NCBI GenBank assembly: GCA_017649745.1
Contig: JAGCGE010000123.1
Location: forward strand, 1 to 7,803
Length of the DNA: 7,803 nucleotides
Direction of reading: 5' to 3'
Origin: Clostridiales bacterium
GTDB taxonomy: Bacteria > Bacillota_A > Clostridia > Saccharofermentanales > Saccharofermentanaceae
The notes under the pieces: model-generated
Database searches by the model: none
Seen by the model: only the letters and a program-made list of their open reading frames with translations
Told to the model about the DNA's origin: nothing
Shown here: positions 1-6,023 of the stretch, one piece after another
How the letters are laid out: every line of letters starts with the position of its first letter
How positions within the stretch are numbered: position 1 is the stretch's first letter
Translations under genes and position numbers: made by a program

Positions 1-7
1 ATAAATA

Positions 8-39
8 GGCGCCTCTCAACAATCACGTCAAGAAGCGCC
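8..39 (-). terminator. Rho-independent terminator of the nine-gene operon
   Basis: On the minus strand a 13-bp stem (including three or four G·U pairs) with a 6-base loop starts seven bases after the stop codon of the last gene. It is closed by a strong GGCGC/GCGCC base and followed by TATTTAT. The T-tract is weak and the window ends here, so the downstream part cannot be judged. Confidence 0.6.
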
Positions 40-45
40 ATTCAA

Positions 46-1017
46 TTAAACTAAATCAAGTACATTGCCGTCAACATTAAAGTTCAGCCAAATTGATGGC
101 TCAGCTCCATCAAGGAATTTATTGACAGCATTATTTGTTCTCGCAGTAGAATATATGCCGGCATCTATTTTGTGAATTACATCAGGATCATATACCCATC
201 CGAGATATTGACCGGCTTTCGTACGAGGAAGTCCCAAATTATCAAGGACTTCATTAAGGAACATTACAGCGTGTCTACCGTTTTCTTTACCACGCTGTTC
301 GAGCTTATTATTCATGTTGTGAATAGTGAGTTCTATAACATGAAGATTCTGCTCAGGATCCTTTGTCCAAAACGGCGATACTTCACTAAAGAGTATCTTA
401 GTAGACTCGTCATTTTGAACATTCTGCTTATCGTTGATTGTCTTAATCTCGACTTCTTCTTGCGTATCAAGGTCTGTCATGGTTATGGTGCTAACGCCAT
501 ACAGAAGTTCCTTGTCAACGTCGTCGCCAAATCTCAGACGAACGTTCGAACGATAATCGTTGAATGTCTTCTGAAGTCCACCATACGCAGCAGTCATAGC
601 CATATATCTCTTATTAAGAGTATGATGGCCGCCACACAGCAGACCAATACCGACACCTGTAGATATCACAGCCGGAACAAAGTCCTTAGTTATGTCAAGC
701 GCGGTTGCAACATGAATCTTAGTGATTTCATGCTTACAATCCTCATTGTCGTAAATATCAATTGAATACTCTTCGCCATCGATCTCTGCAGCAGCTTCAG
801 ATGTAGCAAGGAGCTTTGTATACTTGTCCTTAACGTCTTTAAGCTTTTTGTCACGCTCGTCGATCTTATCCTTAGCCTTAAGAGTTGCATTGCAGGCCAA
901 TACAGTACCACCTACGACACCTGCAATTCCAAATATCAAGCAGAGTTTCGGACTGTGCTTGATGAGTTTCATTTTACAGCTACGACCAAAGCCTTTAACC
1001 GTATTCATGACGCCCAT
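46..1017 (-). CDS. DUF6353-like double-membrane-segment phage protein (paralogue 1)
   Basis: This 323-residue protein has unknown biochemical function and I assign it to the DUF6353 family by architecture. A basic N-terminus (K15, K17, K20, K24) leads into a glycine-rich membrane segment at about 25-42. A charged coiled-coil-like stretch follows (46-70, rich in K, D and E), then a second membrane segment at about 113-130 followed by HHTLN (131-135). The C-terminal domain (about 210-320) has the family pattern: a helix with VIELTIHNMNNKL, a FLNEVLDNLGL helix, YLGW (271-274), and a closing strand with SIWLNF. Compared with the other paralogues the stretch after GW carries an extra insertion. 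The start at 1017 is set by GGAGG seven bases upstream; this site is encoded by the last codons of the preceding gene, whose stop is one base away, so translation is probably coupled. It is the last gene of the operon and is followed by a terminator. Family call moderate, function unknown. Confidence 0.8.
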   Translation of the reverse strand: MGVMNTVKGFGRSCKMKLIKHSPKLCLIFGIAGVVGGTVLACNATLKAKDKIDERDKKLKDVKDKYTKLLATSEAAAEIDGEEYSIDIYDNEDCKHEITKIHVATALDITKDFVPAVISTGVGIGLLCGGHHTLNKRYMAMTAAYGGLQKTFNDYRSNVRLRFGDDVDKELLYGVSTITMTDLDTQEEVEIKTINDKQNVQNDESTKILFSEVSPFWTKDPEQNLHVIELTIHNMNNKLEQRGKENGRHAVMFLNEVLDNLGLPRTKAGQYLGWVYDPDVIHKIDAGIYSTARTNNAVNKFLDGAEPSIWLNFNVDGNVLDLV

Positions 1018-1018
1018 A

Positions 1019-1591
1019 TTACTTCCTCCTTAACGGTATAGGCTTGGGTAAACGAATATAATAACCGTCGGGTCCTAATACCGCTTTTGCTTCATTAAGA
1101 TTATACCAGCCGTATCCATTGTACGTGTATGGTGCAATCTCATTAACGAGTTCGTACAAGTTCGACACCTCAGCATACGACCACTCGTCAAGTATTTTTC
1201 CAAGTTTGTAGATTATACGCTCCGCATCACCCCTACTCGATATAGCAGGTGACGCAAATAAGAACGAATCTCCGCGATCCTGAAGTACAGGCTTATTATT
1301 CGCATTAGACGAACTCCCGCCTGACTTGTAGCTATTATGGTAACCAGTAGCATTTTGACCATAATAATTACCCTTTGACTCACCAAAAAATAACATATCG
1401 ATGAAATTCTTTCCAAGAGCCGCAAACGTATTCTTCAAACTTGGGATAAGTATGTCCTCAACAAGACTTTTACCTATCTGATCGAAATCGTCATTGATTA
1501 TCGCCTTACCAAGTTTAGCAAGACCTGTCGTGGGTTTCTTATTCTTATCAGTATGTACGCTAGTCTGATTATCGATTTTGATCTCTGGCAT
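1019..1591 (-). CDS. Soluble small phage protein with DUF6353-C-terminal-like module
   Basis: This is a 190-residue protein without membrane segments and of unknown function. The N-terminus (1-22) is polar. An amphipathic helical part spans about 23-68 (GLAKLGKAIIN to NFIDMLFFGE), followed by a low-complexity linker rich in G, S, N and Y (74-104). A compact C-terminal module covers 118-187: a helix with AERIIYKLGKILDE, EVSNLYELV, then YGW (160-162) and a final strand with DGYYIRLPKPIPL. Its order of elements mirrors the C-terminal domain of the membrane-bound DUF6353 proteins in the same operon, so it may be a soluble counterpart or partner. I also recall small phage proteins ending in a similar YGW to LPKP pattern, but cannot confirm that. 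The ATG at 1591 is preferred over the in-frame GTG at 1600 because AGGAGG lies eight bases before it and the GTG overlaps that site. Confidence 0.82.
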   Translation of the reverse strand: MPEIKIDNQTSVHTDKNKKPTTGLAKLGKAIINDDFDQIGKSLVEDILIPSLKNTFAALGKNFIDMLFFGESKGNYYGQNATGYHNSYKSGGSSSNANNKPVLQDRGDSFLFASPAISSRGDAERIIYKLGKILDEWSYAEVSNLYELVNEIAPYTYNGYGWYNLNEAKAVLGPDGYYIRLPKPIPLRRK

Positions 1592-1607
1592 GTAGTTCAC
1601 CTCCTCC

Positions 1608-2498
1608 CTATGTTATGATCCATTCAGTTCGGAGGTCTACAGGTTCGAAATCCATATAATATTCATATATTACCATGTCGCTTTCTCCCTCGAGATTTTC
1701 TATAATCTTAGGTTCTATATGAATATCAAGCCAACCAGAACTAATCGCTTCACATATAGAATGTTGATCCCATCCATAAATATCACAGTAATTCTTGTGC
1801 TTATGATCGGGTTTCTGATTTAGAAAATTATAAAATGTAGTTAAGGAAATATATCCTTTTTGAACAATCTCTCTTTGCAGATGATAGATCGCTCTTAAGA
1901 ATTGATTAGGAGTCGTTTCGAAGTATCCGCCTACGTTCTCGTCGTAAAACGTCACTACTTCTTCGGAGCTTATACCATGATGCGCAAAATAGTCAGAAAT
2001 GTCGAAGTAAATATCATCGGAGTTTACTATTTCGTCAACGACCTTGTCATCTATGTCGTCATAGATTTCCATTGCCTTAGTACGATACGAATTAAACATA
2101 TACGCGGATGACGTAGCAAATGCTAAAAGGGCTGCTTGTTTTTGAGCATTCAACTTATGATTACATGCAATACAGATGAGCGCCCCAGCAGTGAGACCTG
2201 TTGGAAGCGCCCATATTTTAACTGTTTCGCTTGTTGTGAGTTTGAATTCATCGTCAGATATAGTGTCGACGATCTTATGGATATCCGGATTACGCCCTTG
2301 TATGATGGTTCGATCGACTATTTTGAGCATTTCATTGGTACGCTTTTTCTGAACCTTTGTCATTGTCTTAGCTGTAGCGTCAGCAACGGCTATTACAGCA
2401 CCGACAGTACAAGCTCCTGCACCAATAGATAATATCAATCCACCATGCTTATTTATTAAGCTTAGTGTCTTTGATACTATCTTGCTCAAGGTCTGCAT
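1608..2498 (-). CDS. DUF6353-like double-membrane-segment phage protein (paralogue 2)
   Basis: This 296-residue protein is assigned to DUF6353 by architecture; its biochemical role is unknown. The N-terminus is short and amphipathic, with membrane segment 1 at about 20-38 (small residues G, A, C, V) followed by ADATAKT. A hydrophilic helical loop spans 43-90. Membrane segment 2 at about 96-112 ends in NHKLN (113-117), which matches HHTLN at the same place in paralogue 1. A helix with YRTKAMEIYDDI follows. The C-terminal domain (about 190-285) shows YFETTPNQFLRAIYHLQREI, GYISLTTFYNFL, IYGW (240-243) and GWLDIHI. The SLxxFYxxL and GW elements are the family core as I know it. The start at 2498 has AGGAGG seven bases upstream; an in-frame ATG at 2525 lies before that site and has no such signal. 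The 5' end overlaps the upstream small gene by 50 bases. It ends in TAG, the only amber stop in the window. Confidence 0.82.
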   Translation of the reverse strand: MQTLSKIVSKTLSLINKHGGLILSIGAGACTVGAVIAVADATAKTMTKVQKKRTNEMLKIVDRTIIQGRNPDIHKIVDTISDDEFKLTTSETVKIWALPTGLTAGALICIACNHKLNAQKQAALLAFATSSAYMFNSYRTKAMEIYDDIDDKVVDEIVNSDDIYFDISDYFAHHGISSEEVVTFYDENVGGYFETTPNQFLRAIYHLQREIVQKGYISLTTFYNFLNQKPDHKHKNYCDIYGWDQHSICEAISSGWLDIHIEPKIIENLEGESDMVIYEYYMDFEPVDLRTEWIIT

Positions 2499-2724
2499 AA
2501 ATAAACCTCCTCTTGACTCTAACATTTATTTCATTTTTATCGAGCCAAGCCTCTAAAATGAAATCCTCGGGATTCTCTAAAACATCATTTATTACTGTGC
2601 GTCGCTTGGGTTGGATAACAGGGGCATTCTTTTTCACTTTTCCAAGCGATGTCGGTCGACTTATGTCTATTGAATTGAATGCCTCTTTTACCAACGCACG
2701 TTTAAGTGCCTTAAGTAATATCAT
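2449..2724 (-). CDS. Small basic protein overlapping both neighbours
   Basis: The gene encodes 91 residues, basic and without a membrane segment; I do not recognise it. The first half is rich in K and R and contains a KVKKNAPVIQPKRRT stretch (29-43). The second half has NPEDFILEAWLDKNEINVRVKRRF (51-74), which looks like a small folded helix-strand unit. It begins inside the end of the preceding gene (14-base overlap) with no clear ribosome-binding site, so translation would depend on coupling. It ends 50 bases inside the next gene, and its VKRR codons form the AGGAGG site that serves that gene. Without this gene there would be a gap of about 210 bases in an otherwise gapless operon, which is the main argument for it. 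It could be a shadow, so confidence is moderate. Confidence 0.58.
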   Translation of the reverse strand: MILLKALKRALVKEAFNSIDISRPTSLGKVKKNAPVIQPKRRTVINDVLENPEDFILEAWLDKNEINVRVKRRFIYADLEQDSIKDTKLNK

Positions 2725-3361
2725 AGAGCAGAGATACGCTCTTTATCGTATCAATGTCTACGTTGTCAATGATGTTGTCAAGGCTCTCCAGTACAGCCTT
2801 AGAGATTTCCTCCTTTGTGGAGTCAACAATCTTTCTGCTTACCAGAGAATAATCCCCTACAGGAGGAAGATTCTGAAGGAGTGTCTTACCAGTTCTGTCG
2901 AGTACCTTGAGGTCAGGCATCTTATCTGCGAGCCATGTTCCATCGTTGTTGATTGCGTCGCTTGCATACTCAGCTATGGGCAGATCTGCTATAGCCTTAT
3001 CTGCAGCATCCGGAAGCTCAAACACTCGTTCAGCCTTACGAATCATCTTCTTGTTGTACCTGTAGTAAGCATAACCGCCCACAGCAGCACCTGTCACAAT
3101 ACCGCCAATTATGAGCATCTTCTTATGCTTCTTGCACCAGCCGGTCACACGCTTAACGATACCCTTCTTCTTATACTTCTTGGGTGCGCTTTCAGTCTGC
3201 TCGTCGGTTTCTGCATCGTTCTGAAGAGTCTCAGGATCGATCTCTACGACGATGTCTTCAGGCGCATTCTCTACGTCAGTCAGATTGAGAGCCTTTGTCT
3301 CTTCTGCTGCGGTAGGAGCTGCTGTGTTTGTGGTTGTTGTGTTCTGATTTGTCTTTTTCAT
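2711..3361 (-). CDS. Single-pass membrane protein with W-C-x-x-H-K motif (long paralogue)
   Basis: This 216-residue protein has unknown function. Residues 1-60 are low complexity, first Thr/Ala-rich and then acidic, and look disordered. A lysine-rich patch (61-70) leads into VKRVTGWCKKHKKMLIIGG (69-87), and a glycine-rich membrane segment spans about 82-100, ending in aromatic YYRYNKK. By the positive-inside rule the flanks are ambiguous because both sides are basic. A helical tail with scattered short motifs (LPDAADKAIADLP, LPPVGD) ends in DNIIDNVDIDTIKSVSLLYDI (195-215). The pre-membrane motif and the C-terminal end match those of the next upstream gene (3388-3795), so the two are paralogues; this one has an added N-terminal extension. 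The start at 3361 has GGAGG ten bases upstream. Its end overlaps the small gene that follows it. Confidence 0.82.
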   Translation of the reverse strand: MKKTNQNTTTTNTAAPTAAEETKALNLTDVENAPEDIVVEIDPETLQNDAETDEQTESAPKKYKKKGIVKRVTGWCKKHKKMLIIGGIVTGAAVGGYAYYRYNKKMIRKAERVFELPDAADKAIADLPIAEYASDAINNDGTWLADKMPDLKVLDRTGKTLLQNLPPVGDYSLVSRKIVDSTKEEISKAVLESLDNIIDNVDIDTIKSVSLLYDIT

Positions 3362-3387
3362 AGTTAAAATACCTCCAACAAAATAAA

Positions 3388-3795
3388 TTACTTAAGATCT
3401 ATGAGCATCTGAATATCCTTAATGTCCTCGACATCAATGGTATTCAGAATTTCATCGGTTGCTTCATTCAACACTAAAACTGCAAGATCATGTTCATGGC
3501 CAACATCATTAAAAGAAGTCCATCTATTCATAATATTGTTGTCCAGGAAATATAAAGTTGTGCCTTCTGCAGCATTTCTACCGTCGACAACGTTAGGATA
3601 CTTAGCTCTATAATTAATGTCGCTCGTCGGTGGTGCCTCTATCATATCCATATAATTATGCTGTGATACATGATGTTTTCCAAACTTTTTGGATATGACA
3701 ACTGTACCAGCGATTACGCCTACGGTTCCGCCACATATAATTAATTCTCTTTTATGGTCTCTGCACCATCTTTTTACCTTTTTTACAAAACTCAT
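3388..3795 (-). CDS. Single-pass membrane protein with W-C-x-x-H-K motif (short paralogue)
   Basis: This 135-residue protein has unknown function. It begins directly with FVKKVKRWCRDHKRELIICGG (3-23) and a membrane segment at about 17-34 (IICGGTVGVIAGTVVI), then KKFGKHH. A polar middle (45-105) contains a possible small folded unit (GTTLYFLDNNIMNRW). The protein ends in EILNTIDVEDIKDIQMLIDLK (115-135). Both the front and the back align with the 216-residue gene downstream, while the middles are unrelated in appearance. The start at 3795 has GGAGG nine bases upstream. The junction with the preceding gene, including that gene's stop codon, is nearly identical in sequence to the junction at 4418-4446, which suggests copying of gene boundaries within this operon. 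Confidence 0.82.
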   Translation of the reverse strand: MSFVKKVKRWCRDHKRELIICGGTVGVIAGTVVISKKFGKHHVSQHNYMDMIEAPPTSDINYRAKYPNVVDGRNAAEGTTLYFLDNNIMNRWTSFNDVGHEHDLAVLVLNEATDEILNTIDVEDIKDIQMLIDLK

Positions 3796-3800
3796 ATTGT

Positions 3801-3827
3801 AATTCCTCCATGTAAAATATAAATTAA
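3801..3827 (-). repeat. Duplicated gene-junction leader, copy 1
   Basis: This stretch covers the stop codon of the preceding gene, an A/T-rich spacer containing TTTATATTTTACA, and the TGGAGGAATT ribosome-binding site. It matches the junction at 4418-4446 at every base apart from one missing A. A shorter variant, TATATTTTATGGAGG, lies at 6859-6876. Confidence 0.7.
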
Positions 3828-4096
3828 ACTATAGTTCTTATAAATTCGTCAACACACTCATACGAGTATCTAAACAACTCATTATTATATGAATATTTTA
3901 GCATCTTTTTGCTAAAGCGTTCAATAACAATAAGAGGAGCCTCATCGTGCAAAAGAAGCTCCTCCTTGAGTGTGTTGAGGGTCCATAAATATGTTGAAAG
4001 CTTTTCAGAATATTCATTTTGATCCTCTTTTCGAGCTTTAATTTTTCCTATAAACTCATTTAACGCTTGTAGAGCATCATTCTGAATCCGGTCCAT
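3824..4096 (-). CDS. Small helical soluble protein
   Basis: This gene encodes 90 residues predicted to be almost all helical, with no membrane segment. The first half is charged and coiled-coil-like (DALQALNEFIGKIKARKEDQ, then EKLSTYLWTLNTLKEELLL). The second half, APLIVIERFSKKMLKYSYNN followed by a helix ending in ECVDEFIRTIV, reminds me of a common type of small helical Firmicute phage protein of unknown function, but I cannot name the family. The start at 4096 follows an AAAGGTGA site about eight bases upstream that lies inside the last codons of the preceding gene. The two genes overlap by 20 bases, so translation is probably coupled, and a physical partnership between the two products is plausible. 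Confidence 0.78.
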   Translation of the reverse strand: MDRIQNDALQALNEFIGKIKARKEDQNEYSEKLSTYLWTLNTLKEELLLHDEAPLIVIERFSKKMLKYSYNNELFRYSYECVDEFIRTIV

Positions 4097-4412
4097 CCTT
4101 CTTCACCTTTTCTCTTCTCTGCTTCTCGAGAAGAATATAATTCAACTGTGCGGTTACTTCGTTAGAAAGATTCTCAGCAAGGTATTCCTGCACTTCCTTT
4201 TTGATCAGTTCCTTACGAGCATCAGCCGTAGCAGAATATACCTCTATAACATTCTTCTTGATAACGATGTCGCGCTCTCTCTGCTCTCTTCTTGTTCTAT
4301 CCTTATATGTTGCGACATCATAAACGAACGAAATACCCTCAGCAATAGAAACTACAGGGCCGACGACATTAGCAACCTTAGTAATAGGCTTGAGTATTGC
4401 ATTAAATCTCAT
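4077..4412 (-). CDS. Membrane-associated coiled-coil protein
   Basis: This 111-residue protein has unknown function. A short basic N-terminus precedes one hydrophobic, small-residue-rich helix (about 10-31, KVANVVGPVVSIAEGISFVY) that may insert in or lie on the membrane. A strongly charged region follows (36-52, DRTRREQRERD) and then a long helical tail (53-105) with heptad-like spacing, suggesting a coiled coil. The layout, a membrane hook followed by a coiled coil, resembles the front part of the DUF6353 proteins nearby without their C-terminal domain. The start at 4412 has GGAGG upstream within a leader nearly identical to that of the gene at 3795. It overlaps the next gene by 20 bases. 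Confidence 0.8.
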   Translation of the reverse strand: MRFNAILKPITKVANVVGPVVSIAEGISFVYDVATYKDRTRREQRERDIVIKKNVIEVYSATADARKELIKKEVQEYLAENLSNEVTAQLNYILLEKQRREKVKKDGPDSE

Positions 4413-4417
4413 AATAT

Positions 4418-4446
4418 AATTCCTCCATGTAAAAATATAAATTAAT
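4418..4446 (-). repeat. Duplicated gene-junction leader, copy 2
   Basis: This is the second copy of the junction leader at 3801-3827. It carries the stop codon of the upstream DUF6353 gene, TTTATATTTTTACA and TGGAGGAATT, and supplies the ribosome-binding site for the gene starting at 4412. Confidence 0.7.
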
Positions 4447-5227
4447 AATATCTACTGAAATGCGCACTTCTCGGACGATTCTTAAATTTGATCGTCATTA
4501 TCGGATGACCACCGTACATTATACTGCTGTAGAAAATATCAATCAGTCCAGTATCGGTGTCCCATCCTACTTCCCCACCGAAATCGACAGGATCAACTCC
4601 GAGCTTGAAGTAAAAATCGTTAAGGGTTACAAAATCACCTTTATTTATTTCATGATTAAGCTCCTCTACGACTGTCTTTACATCATGTTCGGTCGTGTAG
4701 AAATATCTTGATGTGTACGTATCCAAACACAGATCCTCTTCGCGTATAACAACCTGTGTTGAATGTTCAGGATCGACAATAGTTAAACCTGATTTTGAAC
4801 GCTTCTCCTCGAGCTGTTCTACTTTTTCTTTGTCAATCTTGCTTTCGATCTCTTGAACTTTCGTTTCACCAAGTTCTTGTATCATCTTCTTTTTATACTC
4901 TGATAGTGCGCCCTCAGATATAGCATAAAGAGATACAAGTGCTGCGTTCTGCTTACGATACTTAACTGCTCCGCCTATGATACATACTGCACCTAATGAA
5001 GCAGTAACTATCGTGGGTACATAACACCTCCAAGTAGCGTCGATTTTTTCGGATGTGTCCAAAGACGAACCTTTTTCGTCTTCCGCCTGACGCAAATTAT
5101 CGAGCGCTTGTGGTGTGTGTCTTATAGCTTCCACGATTGCAGTGCCATTTAATATCAATCCGGTCGCTGTAAGAATCTCTGGTAATCGTTTCTCTGCACC
5201 CTTGAGAAACTTTTTAAAGATGCTCAT
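4442..5227 (-). CDS. DUF6353-like double-membrane-segment phage protein (paralogue 3), first gene of operon
   Basis: This 261-residue protein is the clearest DUF6353 match of the three; biochemical function unknown. The N-terminus is basic (KKFLKGAEKR). Membrane segment 1 lies at about 16-34, a short charged loop follows (40-65), and membrane segment 2 lies at about 70-88 (IVTASLGAVCIIGGAV). KYRKQNAAL then leads into a long coiled-coil-like helix (100-147). The C-terminal domain (172-255) reads SRYFYTTEHDVKTVVEEL, NHEI, FVTLNDFYFKLGV, then EVGWDTDTGLIDIFYSS and a final PIMTIKF strand, all in family order. The ATG at 5227 is chosen because AGGAG is 11 bases upstream; between them sits a two-codon start-stop (ATG TAA) whose TAA overlaps this ATG. 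The open frame extends upstream to 5302 but through the leader and the promoter-like motif. Confidence 0.82.
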   Translation of the reverse strand: MSIFKKFLKGAEKRLPEILTATGLILNGTAIVEAIRHTPQALDNLRQAEDEKGSSLDTSEKIDATWRCYVPTIVTASLGAVCIIGGAVKYRKQNAALVSLYAISEGALSEYKKKMIQELGETKVQEIESKIDKEKVEQLEEKRSKSGLTIVDPEHSTQVVIREEDLCLDTYTSRYFYTTEHDVKTVVEELNHEINKGDFVTLNDFYFKLGVDPVDFGGEVGWDTDTGLIDIFYSSIMYGGHPIMTIKFKNRPRSAHFSRYY

Positions 5228-5267
5228 TACATGATAAACTCCTTTCTGTAATGAATGAAAATATAAA

Positions 5268-5285
5268 AACAGAAAAGAAGCTGTT
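5268..5285 (-). repeat. Leader hairpin before the nine-gene operon
   Basis: A 5-bp inverted repeat (AACAG/CTGTT) with an 8-base loop lies in the presumed 5' leader, between the promoter-like motif and the ribosome-binding site. It is short and could be chance, but hairpins occupy a similar place in other leaders here. Confidence 0.35.
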
Positions 5286-5296
5286 ACACTCCTTTT

Positions 5297-5323
5297 CCGC
5301 ATAAGGCTATGTAAATTTTGCGA
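5297..5323 (-). promoter_or_regulatory. Repeated promoter-like motif, copy 1
   Basis: On the minus strand this copy has TCGCA, four A/T bases, TTACA, then T and three variable bases, CTTAT, and GCGG. It lies just after the terminator-like hairpin at 5336-5363 and 70 bases before the start of the operon's first gene. The position and the gapless match to three other copies suggest a phage promoter; the function is inferred. Confidence 0.62.
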
Positions 5324-5335
5324 ACCAAAAGCGAA

Positions 5336-5363
5336 ACAGAGTGTGTAAGCCTTGTCACTCTGT
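5336..5363 (-). terminator. Rho-independent terminator (distal of two)
   Basis: An 8-bp perfect stem (ACAGAGTG/CACTCTGT) with a 12-base loop is followed on the minus strand by TTCGCTTTT. It sits between the arginine-rich protein gene and the promoter-like motif of the next operon. Confidence 0.65.
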
Positions 5364-5378
5364 CTTGCTTGGAAGAAT

Positions 5379-5401
5379 AAGAGGCTCTGATTGAGCCCCT
5401 T
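5379..5401 (-). terminator. Terminator-like hairpin (proximal of two)
   Basis: A 9-bp stem (one G·U pair) with loop AATCA lies about 28 bases after the stop codon of the arginine-rich protein gene. It is followed by the modest T-rich stretch ATTCTTCC. The poor T-tract may explain the second hairpin that follows. Confidence 0.5.
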
Positions 5402-5428
5402 ACTCTCATGGTAATATCACGCAAATAT

Positions 5429-5749
5429 TTATCTGTGATTATGGAACACTTTAGTAAAGCCACTAAACATGTTCCTCGATATGTTGCTGGTCAGATTGCC
5501 AGTCTTCTCGAAGTTGAGACATGCGACACCCATGCCGATGCCCGCCGCTGTCTTGCCAATTCCCAGCACGAGGTTTCCTATATTGTTACCTCTACTATTC
5601 CTCCTTTCTGCTCTTATTTCGAGCTGGGTCTTGATAAGCTCAGTGTCGTTCTCATCAAGCGCTGTGTCATGATCGTCTAACTTCGCGATGGCTCTCTTTT
5701 CCGCAGCCTGCTCGATTGTGTACTTACGTCTTCTGTGTCTTCTTCTCAT
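5429..5749 (-). CDS. Arginine-rich small membrane protein
   Basis: This 106-residue protein has unknown function. It starts with a very basic cluster, MRRRHRRRKYT (1-11), followed by a charged helical stretch (12-54) with a DDHDTALDENDTELI acidic part and RAERRNSRG. A glycine-rich membrane segment follows at about 57-77 (GNLVLGIGKTAAGIGMGVAC), then a polar tail ending in FHNHR. The basic head could bind nucleic acid or phospholipid; that is speculation. The ATG at 5749 is preferred to a GTG at 5764 because GGGAGG lies just before it and overlaps the GTG. It is monocistronic, with a promoter-like motif directly upstream and two terminator-like hairpins downstream. Confidence 0.78.
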   Translation of the reverse strand: MRRRHRRRKYTIEQAAEKRAIAKLDDHDTALDENDTELIKTQLEIRAERRNSRGNNIGNLVLGIGKTAAGIGMGVACLNFEKTGNLTSNISRNMFSGFTKVFHNHR

Positions 5750-5786
5750 GTGAATTCCTCCCACAATAAAATTTTTGGATATTACT

Positions 5787-5813
5787 CCGTATAAGGAGAT
5801 GTAAATATTGCGA
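5787..5813 (-). promoter_or_regulatory. Repeated promoter-like motif, copy 2
   Basis: The motif has TCGCA, A/T x4, TTACA, CTTAT and ACGG in the same register as the other copies. It begins at the base right after the stop codon of the 69-residue membrane protein gene and ends 38 bases before the next start. Within it CTCC and GGAG flank TTATAC as a small dyad. Confidence 0.62.
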
Positions 5814-6023
5814 TCATTTCTTCTTCACTCGAAATATCACAATGCCTTTCTTTTCAATTTGTTTTGGCGAATCTACCTCCAGGAAAAAATACGGTCCATC
5901 ATCTCCATCATACTTTACGTGAATATCACCGTCGAACTTAAACGATAACACCATGACAGTTACTATAAGAAATAACGCAACCATGAATCCTATGAGTGCA
6001 CCTACAATTAACGCTCCATTCAT
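5814..6023 (-). CDS. Small single-pass membrane protein
   Basis: This 69-residue protein has one long N-terminal hydrophobic helix (about 3-27) that probably acts as an uncleaved anchor. A short strand-rich tail follows: GDIHVKYDGDDGPYFFLEVD (32-51) and a basic end, IVIFRVKKK. The DGPYFFLEVD element is like one I recall in small phage and prophage membrane proteins of Clostridia, again without a known role. The start at 6023 overlaps the stop codon of the preceding gene as ATGA, and its GAGGAGG site is encoded by that gene's last codons. No terminator is seen after it; the next promoter-like motif begins immediately. Confidence 0.8.
   Translation of the reverse strand: MNGALIVGALIGFMVALFLIVTVMVLSFKFDGDIHVKYDGDDGPYFFLEVDSPKQIEKKGIVIFRVKKK

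Noticed and set aside
172..765. Plus-strand reading frame of 197 codons
   Set aside because: It lies wholly antisense to the DUF6353 gene at 46-1017, with no ribosome-binding site and no recognisable domain.
1608..1610. TAG stop as a sign of stop-codon reassignment
   Set aside because: Only one gene ends in TAG; TGA and TAA are also used as stops. The TAG is followed at once by the next gene's ribosome site, and read-through would end shortly after in another stop.
2513..3367. Long plus-strand reading frame of 284 codons
   Set aside because: It is antisense to two well-supported genes, starts with TTG without a ribosome-binding site, and encodes a Cys/Leu/Ser-rich composition typical of a shadow frame.
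4442..5302. Longer start at 5302 for the first operon gene
   Set aside because: The extra 25 codons run through the leader hairpin and the end of the promoter-like motif, and no ribosome site precedes 5302.
5408..5680. Plus-strand frame of 90 codons starting in an intergenic region
   Set aside because: It has no upstream ribosome site, the start lies beside a terminator hairpin, and most of it is antisense to the arginine-rich protein gene.
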